From contig NZ_CP013232.1 in assembly GCF_001584145.1 (NCBI RefSeq), forward strand, positions 3,782,001 to 3,846,000: a stretch of DNA of 64,000 nucleotides, given 5' to 3'. The position numbers and the translations under genes are program-made. The notes under the pieces were generated by a model, which ran no database searches, was not told where the DNA came from, and saw only the letters and a program-made list of their open reading frames with translations. Each line of letters opens with the position of its first letter. Within the stretch, counting starts at the first letter, position 1. Positions 54,417 through 64,000 of the stretch are shown piece after piece. The DNA is from Collimonas fungivorans. Its GTDB lineage: Bacteria; Pseudomonadota; Gammaproteobacteria; Burkholderiales; Burkholderiaceae_D.

Positions 54417-55337
54417 ATGGATAATTTCACTGCTCAGCCCATGCCGGCTAGCGCCGAGCCCGTTGTGCCCACAACCCTGCCCGCAGCCCCGTCCGACGCG
54501 GTGCGGGGCGCCGGCAACCAGGCCTGGCTGTCGCTGCGCTTTGGCGACGACCAGGGCACCACGCGCCTGCTGGAGCGCGCCCATTACGGTCCCTTGCGCG
54601 TGCAAAAGGCGCTGTATCCGGAACATCCCTCGATCTGCCACGCCATCATCGTCCATCCGCCCGGCGGCGTAGTGGGCGGCGACCAGCTGGCCATCAAGGC
54701 CGACGTCGGCGCCGGCGCCCATGCTTTCCTCACCACGCCCGGCGCCGCCAAGTGGTACCAGGCCAACGGCAAGCTTTCGCAGCAGCAGGTCAAACTGCAG
54801 CTTGCCGATTCGGCAACGCTGGAATGGCTACCGCAGGAAACCATTTTTTTCGACCAGGCCGAGGTTGCGCTGGTCCATGAAGTCGAACTGCAAGGCGAAG
54901 CCCGCTACATCGGCGGCGAAATCCTGTGCTTCGGCCGCACCGCCTCGGGCGAAACATTCAACAACGGCCGCATCTCGCAGCAGACCAGCATCCGCCGCGA
55001 CGGCAAACTATTATGGTTTGAACAAGGCGCGCTGAGCGGCGCCAGCCCGGCCATGCACAACCACCTGGGATTGGCGGGCTGTACTGTCTGCGCCACCCTG
55101 GTGGTGGCCGGCAAGCCGTTTTCACCTGGCTTCGTACAACAGTTGCGTGAACTCTCGAACCAGCTGGCGGCAGGCCAGGCCGGCGTCGGCGTCACGCAGG
55201 TGAAGTCGGTCCTGGTGCTGCGCCACCTGGGTCACTCCAGCGAACTGGCGCGGCAGTGGATGATGCAAGCCTGGCAGCTGATCCGCCCGCAACTGCTTGG
55301 ACATGAAGCATTGATACCGCGTATCTGGAACACATGA
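54417..55337 (+). CDS. ureD: Urease accessory protein UreD (UreH)
   Basis: 306 aa. Landmarks: LLERAHYGPLRVQKALYPEHPSICHAIIVHPPGGVVGGDQL, TTPGAAKWYQANG, LEWLPQETIFFDQA. UreD forms the platform that binds UreABC and, with UreF and UreG, guides nickel into the active site. It begins 6 bp after urtE. Confidence 0.95.
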   Translation: MDNFTAQPMPASAEPVVPTTLPAAPSDAVRGAGNQAWLSLRFGDDQGTTRLLERAHYGPLRVQKALYPEHPSICHAIIVHPPGGVVGGDQLAIKADVGAGAHAFLTTPGAAKWYQANGKLSQQQVKLQLADSATLEWLPQETIFFDQAEVALVHEVELQGEARYIGGEILCFGRTASGETFNNGRISQQTSIRRDGKLLWFEQGALSGASPAMHNHLGLAGCTVCATLVVAGKPFSPGFVQQLRELSNQLAAGQAGVGVTQVKSVLVLRHLGHSSELARQWMMQAWQLIRPQLLGHEALIPRIWNT

Positions 55338-55377
55338 ATCGACACCACCAACGTCATAGAAAAGAAAGAAAAGCCAC

Positions 55378-55680
55378 ATGGACTTGACGCCGAGAGAGAA
55401 AGACAAGCTGCTGATCTTCACCGCCGCCCTGCTGGCGGAACGACGCCTGGCGCGCGGCCTGAAGCTGAACTACCCGGAAGCGATCGCTCTGATCAGCGCC
55501 GCCATCATGGAAGGCGCGCGCGACGGCAAGAGCGTCGCCGAACTGATGTCCTACGGCAGCCAGATCCTGACGCGCGCCGACGTGATGGACGGCATCGCCG
55601 AAATGATTCCCGACATCCAGGTCGAAGCCACTTTCCCGGATGGCAGCAAGCTGGTCACCGTGCATCACCCCATTCCCTAA
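55378..55680 (+). CDS. ureA: Urease gamma subunit
   Basis: 100 aa, exact family length. [39 protein letters not shown] and the C-terminal [14 protein letters not shown] segment are characteristic. Structural subunit of the (UreABC)3 trimer. Separate ureA and ureB genes, as in most proteobacteria, with 17 bp between. Confidence 0.97.
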   Translation: MDLTPREKDKLLIFTAALLAERRLARGLKLNYPEAIALISAAIMEGARDGKSVAELMSYGSQILTRADVMDGIAEMIPDIQVEATFPDGSKLVTVHHPIP

Positions 55681-55697
55681 CCAGCGCCGGAGCCAAC

Positions 55698-56017
55698 ATG
55701 ATTCCAGGAGAAATGCAGATCCAGAGCGGCGACATCGAACTCAATGTCGGCCGCCGCTGCAGCAGCGTCACCGTCGCCAACAGCGGCGACCGGCCGATCC
55801 AGATCGGCTCGCATTTTCATTTTTACGAAGTCAACCCGGCCCTGCTGTTCGAGCGCGAGGATGCCTACGGCATGCGGCTCAATATCGCGGCCGGCACCGC
55901 CGTACGTTTCGAGCCGGGCCAGAAACGCACGGTGGAACTGGTGGAACTGGCGGGCGACCGCATCGTCTACGGCTTCAACGGCAAGGTCATGGGTGCATTG
56001 GCGAAACGAGTAAAATC

Positions 56018-56021
<4 letters not shown>
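55698..56021 (+). CDS. ureB: Urease beta subunit
   Basis: 107 aa. Typical sequence: [19 protein letters not shown], then [28 protein letters not shown] and the C-terminal [10 protein letters not shown]. Short compared with some UreB proteins, but complete. Its stop overlaps the ureC start (ATGA at 56018-56021). Confidence 0.97.
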
Positions 56022-57721
<1,700 letters not shown>

Positions 57722-57742
57722 TTTTATTGCGACGAAAACAAG

Positions 57743-58273
57743 ATGTTAATCCTCAACACAAAAGTAGAACATGCCGACTTGATCGACGGCGAACTGGTCC
57801 TGCCCTATGAGCTGCGCGAGAAAAGCCGCCTGCGCGCGACCCTGAGCAGCGGCGAAGAAGTAGGCGTATTCACGGTGCGCGGCACCGTATTGCGCCATGG
57901 CGACCTGCTCAAGGGCAGCGACGACAGCGGCGCGGAGCGCGTGGTCAAGGTCATGGCGGCCGCGGAAGCGACCTACCGTATCGAGTGCGCCAGTCCGCAC
58001 GCCCTGCTGCGCTGCGCTTTCCACCTGGGCAACCGGCATACCCAGGCCCACGTCGGCGACGGCTTCCTGCGCATACGCAAGGATGCGGTGCTGAAGGAAA
58101 TGCTGCAGGGCCTGCAGGCCACGGTCACCGAGGAACTGGCGGCGTTCGAGCCGGAATCGGGAGCCTACGGCGGCGGCCACCACCATCATCACGACGGCCT
58201 GCTGGCGCCGGTGCCGTTGCGCCAGAAAATCCACCGGCCCAGCGACAAGCCCAACCAAGAGCCCGGCGCCTAA
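57743..58273 (+). CDS. ureE: Urease accessory nickel chaperone UreE
   Basis: 176 aa. N-terminal peptide-binding domain, then the metal-binding domain with the conserved His in GNRHTQAHV, and a C-terminal tail with a GGGHHHHHDG run that stores extra nickel ions. UreE hands nickel to UreG. The modest His tail is shorter than that of Klebsiella UreE. Confidence 0.95.
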   Translation: MLILNTKVEHADLIDGELVLPYELREKSRLRATLSSGEEVGVFTVRGTVLRHGDLLKGSDDSGAERVVKVMAAAEATYRIECASPHALLRCAFHLGNRHTQAHVGDGFLRIRKDAVLKEMLQGLQATVTEELAAFEPESGAYGGGHHHHHDGLLAPVPLRQKIHRPSDKPNQEPGA

Positions 58274-58287
58274 GCCCGGCAGGCAAG

Positions 58288-58968
58288 ATGAACGCGACCG
58301 CGCTGCTCCACCTGCTGCAACTGGCCAGCCCATCGTTGCCGATCGGCGCCTACAGCTATTCGCAGGGACTGGAAACGGCGATCGACAGGGGCTGGGTCAA
58401 GGATCCGGAATCCGCGCGCGACTGGATCAGCAACAACCTGCGGCAAGTGGTGGCGCTATTCGAGGCGCCCGTCTTGTGGCGCCTGCTGCAAGCGTTCGAA
58501 GGCCGCGACGGCGCCGCGGTTGCACTGTGGACTGAACGCTTCATCGCAGCGCGCGACACGGCGGAATTCCGCGCTGAAACCATACAGATGGGATATTCGC
58601 TGGGCAAGCTGGCGATCGAATTGCAGGTAGGCGACGCCAGCCTGCTGGCGATCCTGCAGGCGCAGCCGGAACTGCCGCTGCCGACCGCCTACGCCTACGC
58701 CGCGGTGGCGCTGCAGGTGCCGCATGAGGCGGCGCTGCTGGGCATGCTGTTTTCCTGGGCGGAAAACCAGGTGCTGGTATGCGTCAAGTCGGTCCCGCTG
58801 GGCCAGGTTGCGGGCCAGCGCCTGTTGCTGTCTTTGCAGGCGGAACTGCAGCTGGCCGCACGGCATGCGCAAGAACTGGCCGACCATGAACTGTCCAACT
58901 GGGCGCCGGGCCTGTCATTGCTGTCGATGCAGCATGAAGAACAATACAGCCGTCTCTACCGCTCCTGA
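58288..58968 (+). CDS. ureF: Urease accessory protein UreF
   Basis: 226 aa from the ATG at 58288 (the GGCAGGC-rich lead gives a weak ribosome-binding site). All-helical UreF with LLQLASPSLPIGAYSYSQGLETAIDRGWV and the C-terminal SMQHEEQYSRLYRS. It acts with UreD and UreG as the gate controlling nickel delivery. Confidence 0.95.
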   Translation: MNATALLHLLQLASPSLPIGAYSYSQGLETAIDRGWVKDPESARDWISNNLRQVVALFEAPVLWRLLQAFEGRDGAAVALWTERFIAARDTAEFRAETIQMGYSLGKLAIELQVGDASLLAILQAQPELPLPTAYAYAAVALQVPHEAALLGMLFSWAENQVLVCVKSVPLGQVAGQRLLLSLQAELQLAARHAQELADHELSNWAPGLSLLSMQHEEQYSRLYRS

Positions 58969-59003
58969 AACCAAACATTCAATATTTTTAAGCGAATCTC
59001 AAA

Positions 59004-59633
59004 ATGACCACTTCCTCAATATCCAATCCACTGCGCGTCGGCATCGGCGGCCCGGTCGGCTCCGGCAAGACCGCCCTGTGCGAAATGCTGTGCAAAGGCA
59101 TGCGCGACCGTTACGACATGGCGGTCATCACCAACGACATCTACACCAAGGAAGACATGGAGATCCTGCTGCGCGCCGATGCCTTGCCGGCGGAGCGCCT
59201 GATGGGCGTGGAAACCGGCGGCTGCCCGCACACCGCGATACGCGAAGATGCTTCGATCAACCTGGAAGCGATTTCGCGCATGAGCGCCGACTTCCCCAAT
59301 CTCGACCTGATCCTGCTGGAGTCCGGTGGCGACAACCTGGCAGCCACCTTCAGCCCTGAGCTGTCCGATCTGACCATCTACGTGATCGATGTCGCCGGCG
59401 GAGAAAAAATACCGCGCAAGGGCGGCCCCGGCATCACTCGCTCCGACCTGCTGATCATCAACAAGACCGACCTCGCCCCCTACGTCGGCGCCAACCTGGA
59501 TGTGATGGCGCACGATGCCAAAAAGATGCGCGGCGAACGGCCGTTCATTTTCACCAACCTGCGCAGCGGCGACGGCGTTGAGCAAGTGATCGCTTTTATC
59601 CGCCAGCAAGGTTTGCTTGATCAACCTAAGTGA
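59004..59633 (+). CDS. ureG: Urease accessory GTPase UreG
   Basis: 209 aa SIMIBI GTPase. P-loop GPVGSGKT (16-23), the metal-binding Cys74-Pro-His76 motif in [32 protein letters not shown], and the guanine motif NKTD. GTP hydrolysis drives nickel transfer into the urease active site. Confidence 0.97.
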   Translation: MTTSSISNPLRVGIGGPVGSGKTALCEMLCKGMRDRYDMAVITNDIYTKEDMEILLRADALPAERLMGVETGGCPHTAIREDASINLEAISRMSADFPNLDLILLESGGDNLAATFSPELSDLTIYVIDVAGGEKIPRKGGPGITRSDLLIINKTDLAPYVGANLDVMAHDAKKMRGERPFIFTNLRSGDGVEQVIAFIRQQGLLDQPK

Positions 59634-59696
59634 GCAGCCTAAATGAGCACTCAAATGAATTCTTCAAATAAACAGCCATTTTCAAGGAGCCCTGCC

Positions 59697-60299
59697 ATGT
59701 CCCATCCCTCCGCCAGTACTTATGGCCGCCTCAGCGCGCTGGCTTTTGCCGCCCTCAGCGTCGCCCCGGCCTTCGCTCATCCCGGCCATCCCGATGCGTT
59801 CGGCTTCAACAACGGTTTTGCCCATCCATTCTCCGGCATCGACCATTTGCTGGCGATGCTGGCGGTCGGCTTGTGGGCAGCGCAAAACAAGCGCTCCGCG
59901 CTATGGGTGTTGCCGCTGGCGTTTCCGCTGATGATGGTGGTCGGCGCGCTACTGGCGTTCGCCGGCTTGCAGATGCCCGGGGTTGAAACCGGCATCGCGG
60001 CATCGGTCGCCGTGCTGGGCCTGCTGATCGCTTTCGCCATCCGCATGCCGCTCTGGGCCAGCGCCAGCGTTGTCTCCGTCTTTGCGCTGTTCCACGGTTA
60101 TGCGCACGGCAGCGAGTTGCCGCACGGCGCCTCGGCGCTTTGGTATGGCGTCGGTTTTGTGGCAGCGACGGCGCTGCTGCATCTGCTCGGCCTGGCGATC
60201 GGCCTGGTCGCCGGGCAAAAAATGGCGACGCAGGCAGTGCGGCTGGGCGGCGTGGCGATTGCGGCGGTAGGCGGCTATTTGCTGTCCGGCGCATTCTAG
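59697..60299 (+). CDS. ureJ: HupE/UreJ family nickel permease-like protein
   Basis: 200 aa from the ATG at 59697 with CAAGGAGC upstream; an ATG at 59643 is less likely. A signal-like segment ends at AFAHPGHPDAF, placing a His-rich HPGH at the mature N-terminus, followed by about six helices (GIDHLLAMLAVGLWAAQ, FALFHGYAHGSELP). HupE/UreJ proteins carry nickel or cobalt across a membrane. Last gene of the urea locus, before a strong terminator. Confidence 0.92.
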   Translation: MSHPSASTYGRLSALAFAALSVAPAFAHPGHPDAFGFNNGFAHPFSGIDHLLAMLAVGLWAAQNKRSALWVLPLAFPLMMVVGALLAFAGLQMPGVETGIAASVAVLGLLIAFAIRMPLWASASVVSVFALFHGYAHGSELPHGASALWYGVGFVAATALLHLLGLAIGLVAGQKMATQAVRLGGVAIAAVGGYLLSGAF

Positions 60300-60316
60300 A
60301 AAAACAAGCATCTACT

Positions 60317-60341
60317 GAGCAGCCGCGGCTTGCGGCTGCTC
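60317..60341 (+). other. Stem-loop after ureJ without T tract
   Basis: Arms GAGCAGCCGC (60317-60326) and GCGGCTGCTC (60332-60341): a perfect 10-bp stem with a five-base loop, 8 bp before the main terminator. Likely an mRNA 3' protecting hairpin or part of a double terminator. Confidence 0.55.
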
Positions 60342-60349
60342 AAACAAAA

Positions 60350-60396
60350 AGCCAGGTTCTTCCGCAGTTTTGCTGCGGAGACCTGGCTCTTTTTTT
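60350..60396 (+). terminator. Rho-independent terminator of the urt-ure locus
   Basis: Outer arms AGCCAGGT (60350-60357) and ACCTGGCT (60381-60388), inner arms TCCGCAG (60361-60367) and CTGCGGA (60373-60379), loop TTTT(G), then seven T. A long, stable hairpin with a good T tract, 50 bp after the ureJ stop. Confidence 0.9.
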
Positions 60397-60486
60397 GTAC
60401 GGTTCCCGATCCATTCAAATATGCTAATGTCTCTTAGCGTGACAAATCATTGCACTCCTTTTTTGCTCATCTGGACTGGACATAAC

Positions 60487-61359
60487 ATGACTACCTCGAT
60501 TGCATACCGGATACCCGGCCGCGCCCGCGATCTCGGCGAACTGGTGGTGCGCCGCGTACTGCCCGCCGGCCGCCACCAAAGCGTGGGGCCTTTCCTGTTT
60601 TTCGACCACATGGGGCCGGTCGACTTCCCCAGCGGCAAGGGCATCGATGTCCGCCCGCATCCGCACATCGGCCTGGCGACGGTCACCTATCTGTTCGAAG
60701 GCGCGATCCGCCACCATGACAGCCTGGGCAACGACCAGGAAATCATTCCCGGCGACGTCAACTGGATGACGGCCGGGCGCGGCATCGTCCACGCCGAACG
60801 CACGCCCGCGGCGCAGCGCGCCAATGGCTGGCGCTTGCACGGCATCCAGACCTGGGTGGCGCTGCCGCTGGCCGACGAACAAGGGCCGCCGGCTTTCGTC
60901 CACCATCCGGCCGCCAGCCTGCCCTTGGTCCAGGGCGACGGTTACCGGCTGCGCATCATCGCCGGCCGCGCTTTTGGCCGGCAGGCGCCGGTCAAAGTCC
61001 TGGCGCCGACCTTGTATGTCGCCGCCGAAATGCAGGCCGGCGCGCAGTTCACGCTGGAGCCGGAATATCCGCAGCAAGCCGTGTATGTCGCCAGCGGCAG
61101 CGTGACCATCGATGGCGAAGTGCTGGGAATGGGTGAGCTGGCCGTGCTGGAACCGGATCGGGCGGTCAATATCGCTGCCAGCGAAACGGCCCAGGTCATG
61201 CTGCTGGGCGGCGCTCCTATTGACGGGCCGCGCACCATCTGGTGGAATTTTGTCGCCAGCGATCCGCAACTGATCGAGGCCGCCAAAGACAACTGGCGCG
61301 AACAACGCTTCGATCCGGTGCCGGGCGACGATGAACGAATCCCCCTGCCGGAAGCATAA
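60487..61359 (+). CDS. Pirin family protein
   Basis: 290 aa from the ATG at 60487. Two cupin domains; the N-terminal metal site is intact, with His58 and His60 (RPHPHIGLATVTYLFEG), His102 and Glu104 (GIVHAERT). Some bacterial pirins open quercetin (2,4-dioxygenase), others affect central metabolism; the role here is unknown. Separate transcript after the urease terminator, upstream of a TetR gene. Confidence 0.9.
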   Translation: MTTSIAYRIPGRARDLGELVVRRVLPAGRHQSVGPFLFFDHMGPVDFPSGKGIDVRPHPHIGLATVTYLFEGAIRHHDSLGNDQEIIPGDVNWMTAGRGIVHAERTPAAQRANGWRLHGIQTWVALPLADEQGPPAFVHHPAASLPLVQGDGYRLRIIAGRAFGRQAPVKVLAPTLYVAAEMQAGAQFTLEPEYPQQAVYVASGSVTIDGEVLGMGELAVLEPDRAVNIAASETAQVMLLGGAPIDGPRTIWWNFVASDPQLIEAAKDNWREQRFDPVPGDDERIPLPEA

Positions 61360-61418
61360 GCATAGATTTCAAGTTCCATTTCCAGACCTTGCAAAAGTCA
61401 ACAGCCGATGACAAAATA

Positions 61419-61434
61419 TGTGGTGTAGTCCACA
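61419..61434. promoter_or_regulatory. Palindrome, possible TetR-family operator
   Basis: TGTGG (61419-61423), six bases, CCACA (61430-61434), just upstream of the ribosome-binding site and GTG start of the TetR gene. A self-repressing operator would sit exactly here. The arms are only five bases. Confidence 0.4.
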
Positions 61435-61447
61435 CAAGGAAAAATTG

Positions 61448-62011
61448 GTGAAATCACCCACGAGAAATGCAGGCGAAACCCGCGAGCGCATCCTGGCGGC
61501 GGCACGCATATGGTTTTCGCGCGACAACTACCAGAACGTCGGCATCCGCGACATTGCAGCCGACGCCGGCGTCGATGCGGCGCTGGTGAACCGCTATTTC
61601 GGGAGCAAGGAAAAGCTGTTTGCGAAAGTGCTGGAAGGCGGCTTCCTGCTGGAAGAACATCTGACGGGAGATCTCTGCGATTTTGGCGCATACATGGTGG
61701 CGCGGATCATGGCCGATGCCGAACCGCAGCCGGACCGGGAGTTCGATGCCTTGCGCGTGCTGTTGCGCGCAGCCGGCAGCCAGCTGACCGCACCCATCGT
61801 CGCCGAACGCTTCCATGCCGAATTCGTGCAGCCGCTGGCGGCACGGCTGCGTGGACCTGATGCGGAGTTGCGGGCGGCGCTGGCGGCGTCCTACATCATC
61901 GGCCTGGCCACCATGCGCCATGCCCTGCTCTCGCCTTTTCTCCCGCACACCAGCCTGGACCAGGTTGCCGCCCGGACCGGCAGCGCGATCCAGGCCTGCA
62001 TCGATTCATAA
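61448..62011 (+). CDS. TetR-family transcriptional regulator
   Basis: 187 aa from a GTG at 61448 with AAGGA seven bases upstream; an ATG at 61418 is open but overlaps the palindrome at 61419, so the GTG is preferred. HTH: RERILAAARIWFSRDNYQNVGIRDIAADAGVDAALVNRYFGSKEKLF. The C-terminal region (LRVLLRAAGSQLTAPIVAERFHAEFVQPLAARL) is of the TetR_C type found in several repressors of oxidoreductase or efflux genes. The likely target is itself and/or the upstream pirin gene. Confidence 0.87.
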   Translation: MKSPTRNAGETRERILAAARIWFSRDNYQNVGIRDIAADAGVDAALVNRYFGSKEKLFAKVLEGGFLLEEHLTGDLCDFGAYMVARIMADAEPQPDREFDALRVLLRAAGSQLTAPIVAERFHAEFVQPLAARLRGPDAELRAALAASYIIGLATMRHALLSPFLPHTSLDQVAARTGSAIQACIDS

Positions 62012-62166
62012 GCGCAACCTGCTCAGAATTCAAGGACGGCTTTGCCCCGGCCGCGCCCGGAGTACGCATAGTCGATTGCCTACTGTATTCGAGCCAGCGC
62101 CATGTCAACAGCAGGCTGCGCGCGCCCTGACTTAAGGGCCTCGTTGAAATACCGCGGCGACGGCGG

Positions 62167-63054
62167 TCACTGCATTTGCACCTTCGGTTTCCACAGCGAC
62201 CAGCCGAGGTTCATGCCGGCCGCCGCGATCAGGATAGCGGCGGCGCCGGCCAGCTGGCTCAGCTGCAGCCGGTGGCCGAAGGCCAGGAAATCCACCGCGA
62301 TCGCCACGATGGGATAGATGAAAGACAGCGATCCGGTCAGGTAGGTCGGCAATTTCTGGATCGCGCCATACAGCAGGATATACATCAGCCCGGTATGCAC
62401 CACGCCGACCGTCACCAGAATGCTCCATGTGCCGATATCGGAAGGCAGCGCCGACAAGCGCGCAAAAGGCGCCAGCATCAGCATGCCGACACAGACCTGG
62501 ACCAGGGCGATCAGGTGCGGCGGCGTGCCGGCCAGTTTCTTGGTGATGATGGCGGCCACCGCATAGAAAAAAGCCGCGCCCAGGGCCATCAGTATCCCCG
62601 CCAGATAATTGCTGCCGCCATCGGCGGCGCCCGGCTGCGCCAGCACGATCAGCAGCATGCCGCCGAAGGCGATCGCGAGCCAGGTCAGCTTGTTGAGGGT
62701 CAGCCGCTCGGAAAAGAACACTGCGCCCAGGCCTACCAGCATGAACGGCTGGGTGTTGTAGACCGCGGTGGAGATCGAGATCGAAGCGTGCGAATAAGAA
62801 ATGAACAGCAACAGCCAGTTGATGACGATGGCGACCCCGCCCAGCGCGGCCAGGGCCAGCAGGCGCAAGGTGATGGCGCCGCGCAGTAAACCCATGGCGG
62901 CGCAGACCAGCAGCAAGGTCGCCGCGCCGAATACGCAGCGCCAGAACACCACGTCCAGCACCGGCTGCCCGGACACCACGACGAACCAGCCTATGGTTCC
63001 CGAAATAATCATGGCGGCGGTCATTTCAACCGTGCCGCTTACCTTCTTGTTCAT
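62167..63054 (-). CDS. DMT-family (EamA) transporter
   Basis: 295 aa from the ATG at 63054 with GGGG upstream. Ten helices in two EamA repeats (ISGTIGWFVVVSGQPVLDVVFWRCVFGA; LYGAIQKLPTYLTGSLSFIYPIVAIAVDFLAFGHRL). Members export amino acids or other small metabolites. Divergent from an Lrp/AsnC regulator (134 bp between starts), the usual layout of an amino-acid exporter and its regulator. Confidence 0.88.
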   Translation of the reverse strand: MNKKVSGTVEMTAAMIISGTIGWFVVVSGQPVLDVVFWRCVFGAATLLLVCAAMGLLRGAITLRLLALAALGGVAIVINWLLLFISYSHASISISTAVYNTQPFMLVGLGAVFFSERLTLNKLTWLAIAFGGMLLIVLAQPGAADGGSNYLAGILMALGAAFFYAVAAIITKKLAGTPPHLIALVQVCVGMLMLAPFARLSALPSDIGTWSILVTVGVVHTGLMYILLYGAIQKLPTYLTGSLSFIYPIVAIAVDFLAFGHRLQLSQLAGAAAILIAAAGMNLGWSLWKPKVQMQ

Positions 63055-63187
63055 ATAAAGCCCCAAAAAGTCGTCAGAGCCTGATAATCTCACTTTATAA
63101 CTGCGTTTTCCATGCCCAATAAAAGGAAATATACTGTCAATACCTTAATATATTAGGCAATATCGCCGATATCCGGAGAAATCTAAA

Positions 63188-63631
63188 ATGCTGAACAATG
63201 TCGACCAGCGCATCCTCGAAACCCTGCTCAAAGATGCCCGCATTTCGCTGAAAGAACTAGGCCAGCAGGTCGGCCTGTCCTCGCCCAGCGTGTCGGAACG
63301 GTTGCACCGGCTCGAGGAACGCGGCGTCATCCGCGGCTTCACGGTAGATATCGATCCGCAGGCGCTGGGCTACCAGATGCAAGCCATCGTGCGCATCCGC
63401 CCTTTGCCTGGCAAGCTGCAGATCGTGCAGAAGCTGATCGAAGACACGCCCGAATTCTGCGAATGCGACAAGGTGACCGGAGAGGATTGTTATATCGCGC
63501 GCCTGTTCGTGCGTTCCATCGCCGAGCTGGACCAGATCATCGACCGCATCGCCGACAAGGCCGAGACCAATACCGCGATCGTCAAGGCGCAGCCGATCAA
63601 GCGGCGGCCGCCGCCGTTCAGGGCCGAATAG
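63188..63631 (+). CDS. Lrp/AsnC-family transcriptional regulator
   Basis: 147 aa. N-terminal HTH (VDQRILETLLKDARISLKELGQQVGLSSPSVSERLHRLEERGVIRGF), C-terminal RAM ligand domain (YQMQAIVRIRPLPGKLQIVQKLIEDTPEFCECDKVTGEDCYIARLFVRSI). CCGGAGAAATCTAAA precedes the ATG. Probably senses an amino acid and controls the divergent DMT exporter gene. Confidence 0.92.
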   Translation: MLNNVDQRILETLLKDARISLKELGQQVGLSSPSVSERLHRLEERGVIRGFTVDIDPQALGYQMQAIVRIRPLPGKLQIVQKLIEDTPEFCECDKVTGEDCYIARLFVRSIAELDQIIDRIADKAETNTAIVKAQPIKRRPPPFRAE

Positions 63632-63924
63632 ATAAAACGTCGAGGGAGCAGATAGCAAAACGACCCGGCCGCAGCTGCGAACGAGTCGTTGGATGAATAC
63701 TGGCGCATGAATGCAGGGAAGCATCCGGCGACGGCAGTTTACCGATAAAGGAGAAGACTCCCGGAACCCAGTCCTATCTGGAAAGTGGCCCCGGCGAAAG
63801 ATGAATCTACTCTTGTATCGGCACCTTGCGGAGAACGACGGCAAGACTCCGGAAAAACCATGCGCGCAGGAATTCTGCGAGGCAAATCAGGAGAAAATCA
63901 AGGCAGGATTTTTTACTGAAACGA
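63632..63924. other. Intergenic, no gene seen
   Basis: About 290 bp after the Lrp/AsnC gene and before the tRNA. Short frames on both strands lack ribosome-binding sites and family features. Confidence 0.35.
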
Positions 63925-63950
63925 CAAGGAAGACATGTTCATCTTCCTTG
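63925..63950 (-). terminator. Stem-loop downstream of tRNA-Gly
   Basis: Arms CAAGGAAGA (63925-63933) and TCTTCCTTG (63942-63950) are exact complements around eight bases. It lies 9 bp beyond the tRNA 3' end on the minus strand. The following sequence on that strand has only a few T, so termination may be weak or the hairpin may serve tRNA processing. Confidence 0.5.
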
Positions 63951-63959
63951 CCTGGAATA

Positions 63960-64000
63960 TGGAGCGGGAGAAGAGTCTCGAACTCTCGACCTCAACCTTG
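63960..64000 (-). tRNA. tRNA-Gly (probably GCC), 3' half, cut by window end
   Basis: On the minus strand the fragment ends in encoded CCA (63962-63960), preceded by discriminator T and the acceptor strand CTCCCGC, which would pair with GCGGGAG typical of tRNA-Gly. The T arm is GAGAG-TTCGAGA-CTCTT. The first visible base is C followed by AA and the stem GGTTG, so the third anticodon base is C, consistent with GCC. The 5' half lies outside the window. Confidence 0.85.

Overview
This 64 kb window reads as chromosomal DNA of a betaproteobacterium of the order Burkholderiales, most likely Oxalobacteraceae and Collimonas/Herbaspirillum-like. The reasons are the high-GC coding style with long antisense open frames, the recR-ybaB-dnaX block, the urtABCDE-ureDABCEFG-ureJ cluster, the VgrG/Tle3/DUF2875/PAAR set, and short GTAGGGTGGGCAC palindromes at gene ends. 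The genus is inferred from gene content only. No rRNA, CRISPR array, complete insertion sequence, integrase or prophage was seen.

Layout. 1-9.5 kb: the 5' end of a Tat-exported protein, a lipoprotein glycerophosphodiesterase, then an orphan type VI secretion effector module on the minus strand (VgrG, Tle3-type lipase, DUF2875 adaptor, PAAR) with no recognisable immunity gene, and a small SymE-like gene. 9.5-12.4 kb: a SsuABC/TauABC-type ABC importer. 12.5-24.5 kb: housekeeping genes (recR, ybaB, dnaX, aidB-like, PBP1A, an alpha/beta hydrolase, comEC, tatD); dnaX carries an A9 tract that would give a gamma form after a -1 slip. 24.6-30.3 kb: a possible catabolic group (flavin reductase fused to a winged helix, LysR, MFS, DUF2848, amidase). 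30.3-38.5 kb: a DUF1223 protein, two pterin enzymes, small redox and membrane proteins, a GST and an S53 (sedolisin) protease.

38.9-43.9 kb: the most unusual region, an argininosuccinate-synthase-like enzyme joined head-to-tail to an isoleucine-dioxygenase-type 2OG-Fe hydroxylase, followed by a DMT (RhtA-like) exporter and divergent from a LysR regulator. This looks like a small amino-acid-derived metabolite pathway. 44-48.3 kb: an AraC regulator, a dapA paralogue, a VOC protein and a ChaA-type antiporter.

48.3-60.4 kb: a complete urea uptake and urease locus, apparently co-directional throughout. It is preceded by a cluster of NtrC-type half-sites and a sigma-54 (-24/-12) promoter, so nitrogen limitation should switch on urea import (UrtABCDE), urease (UreABC), nickel insertion (UreDEFG) and a nickel-permease-like UreJ. 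It ends in a strong terminator. 60.4-64 kb: pirin, a TetR regulator, a DMT exporter divergent from an Lrp/AsnC regulator, and the 3' half of a tRNA-Gly cut by the window edge.

Start codons were chosen from ribosome-binding sites, family lengths and overlaps, so several differ from the longest possible frame. All functional calls rest on reading motifs by eye; no database search was run.
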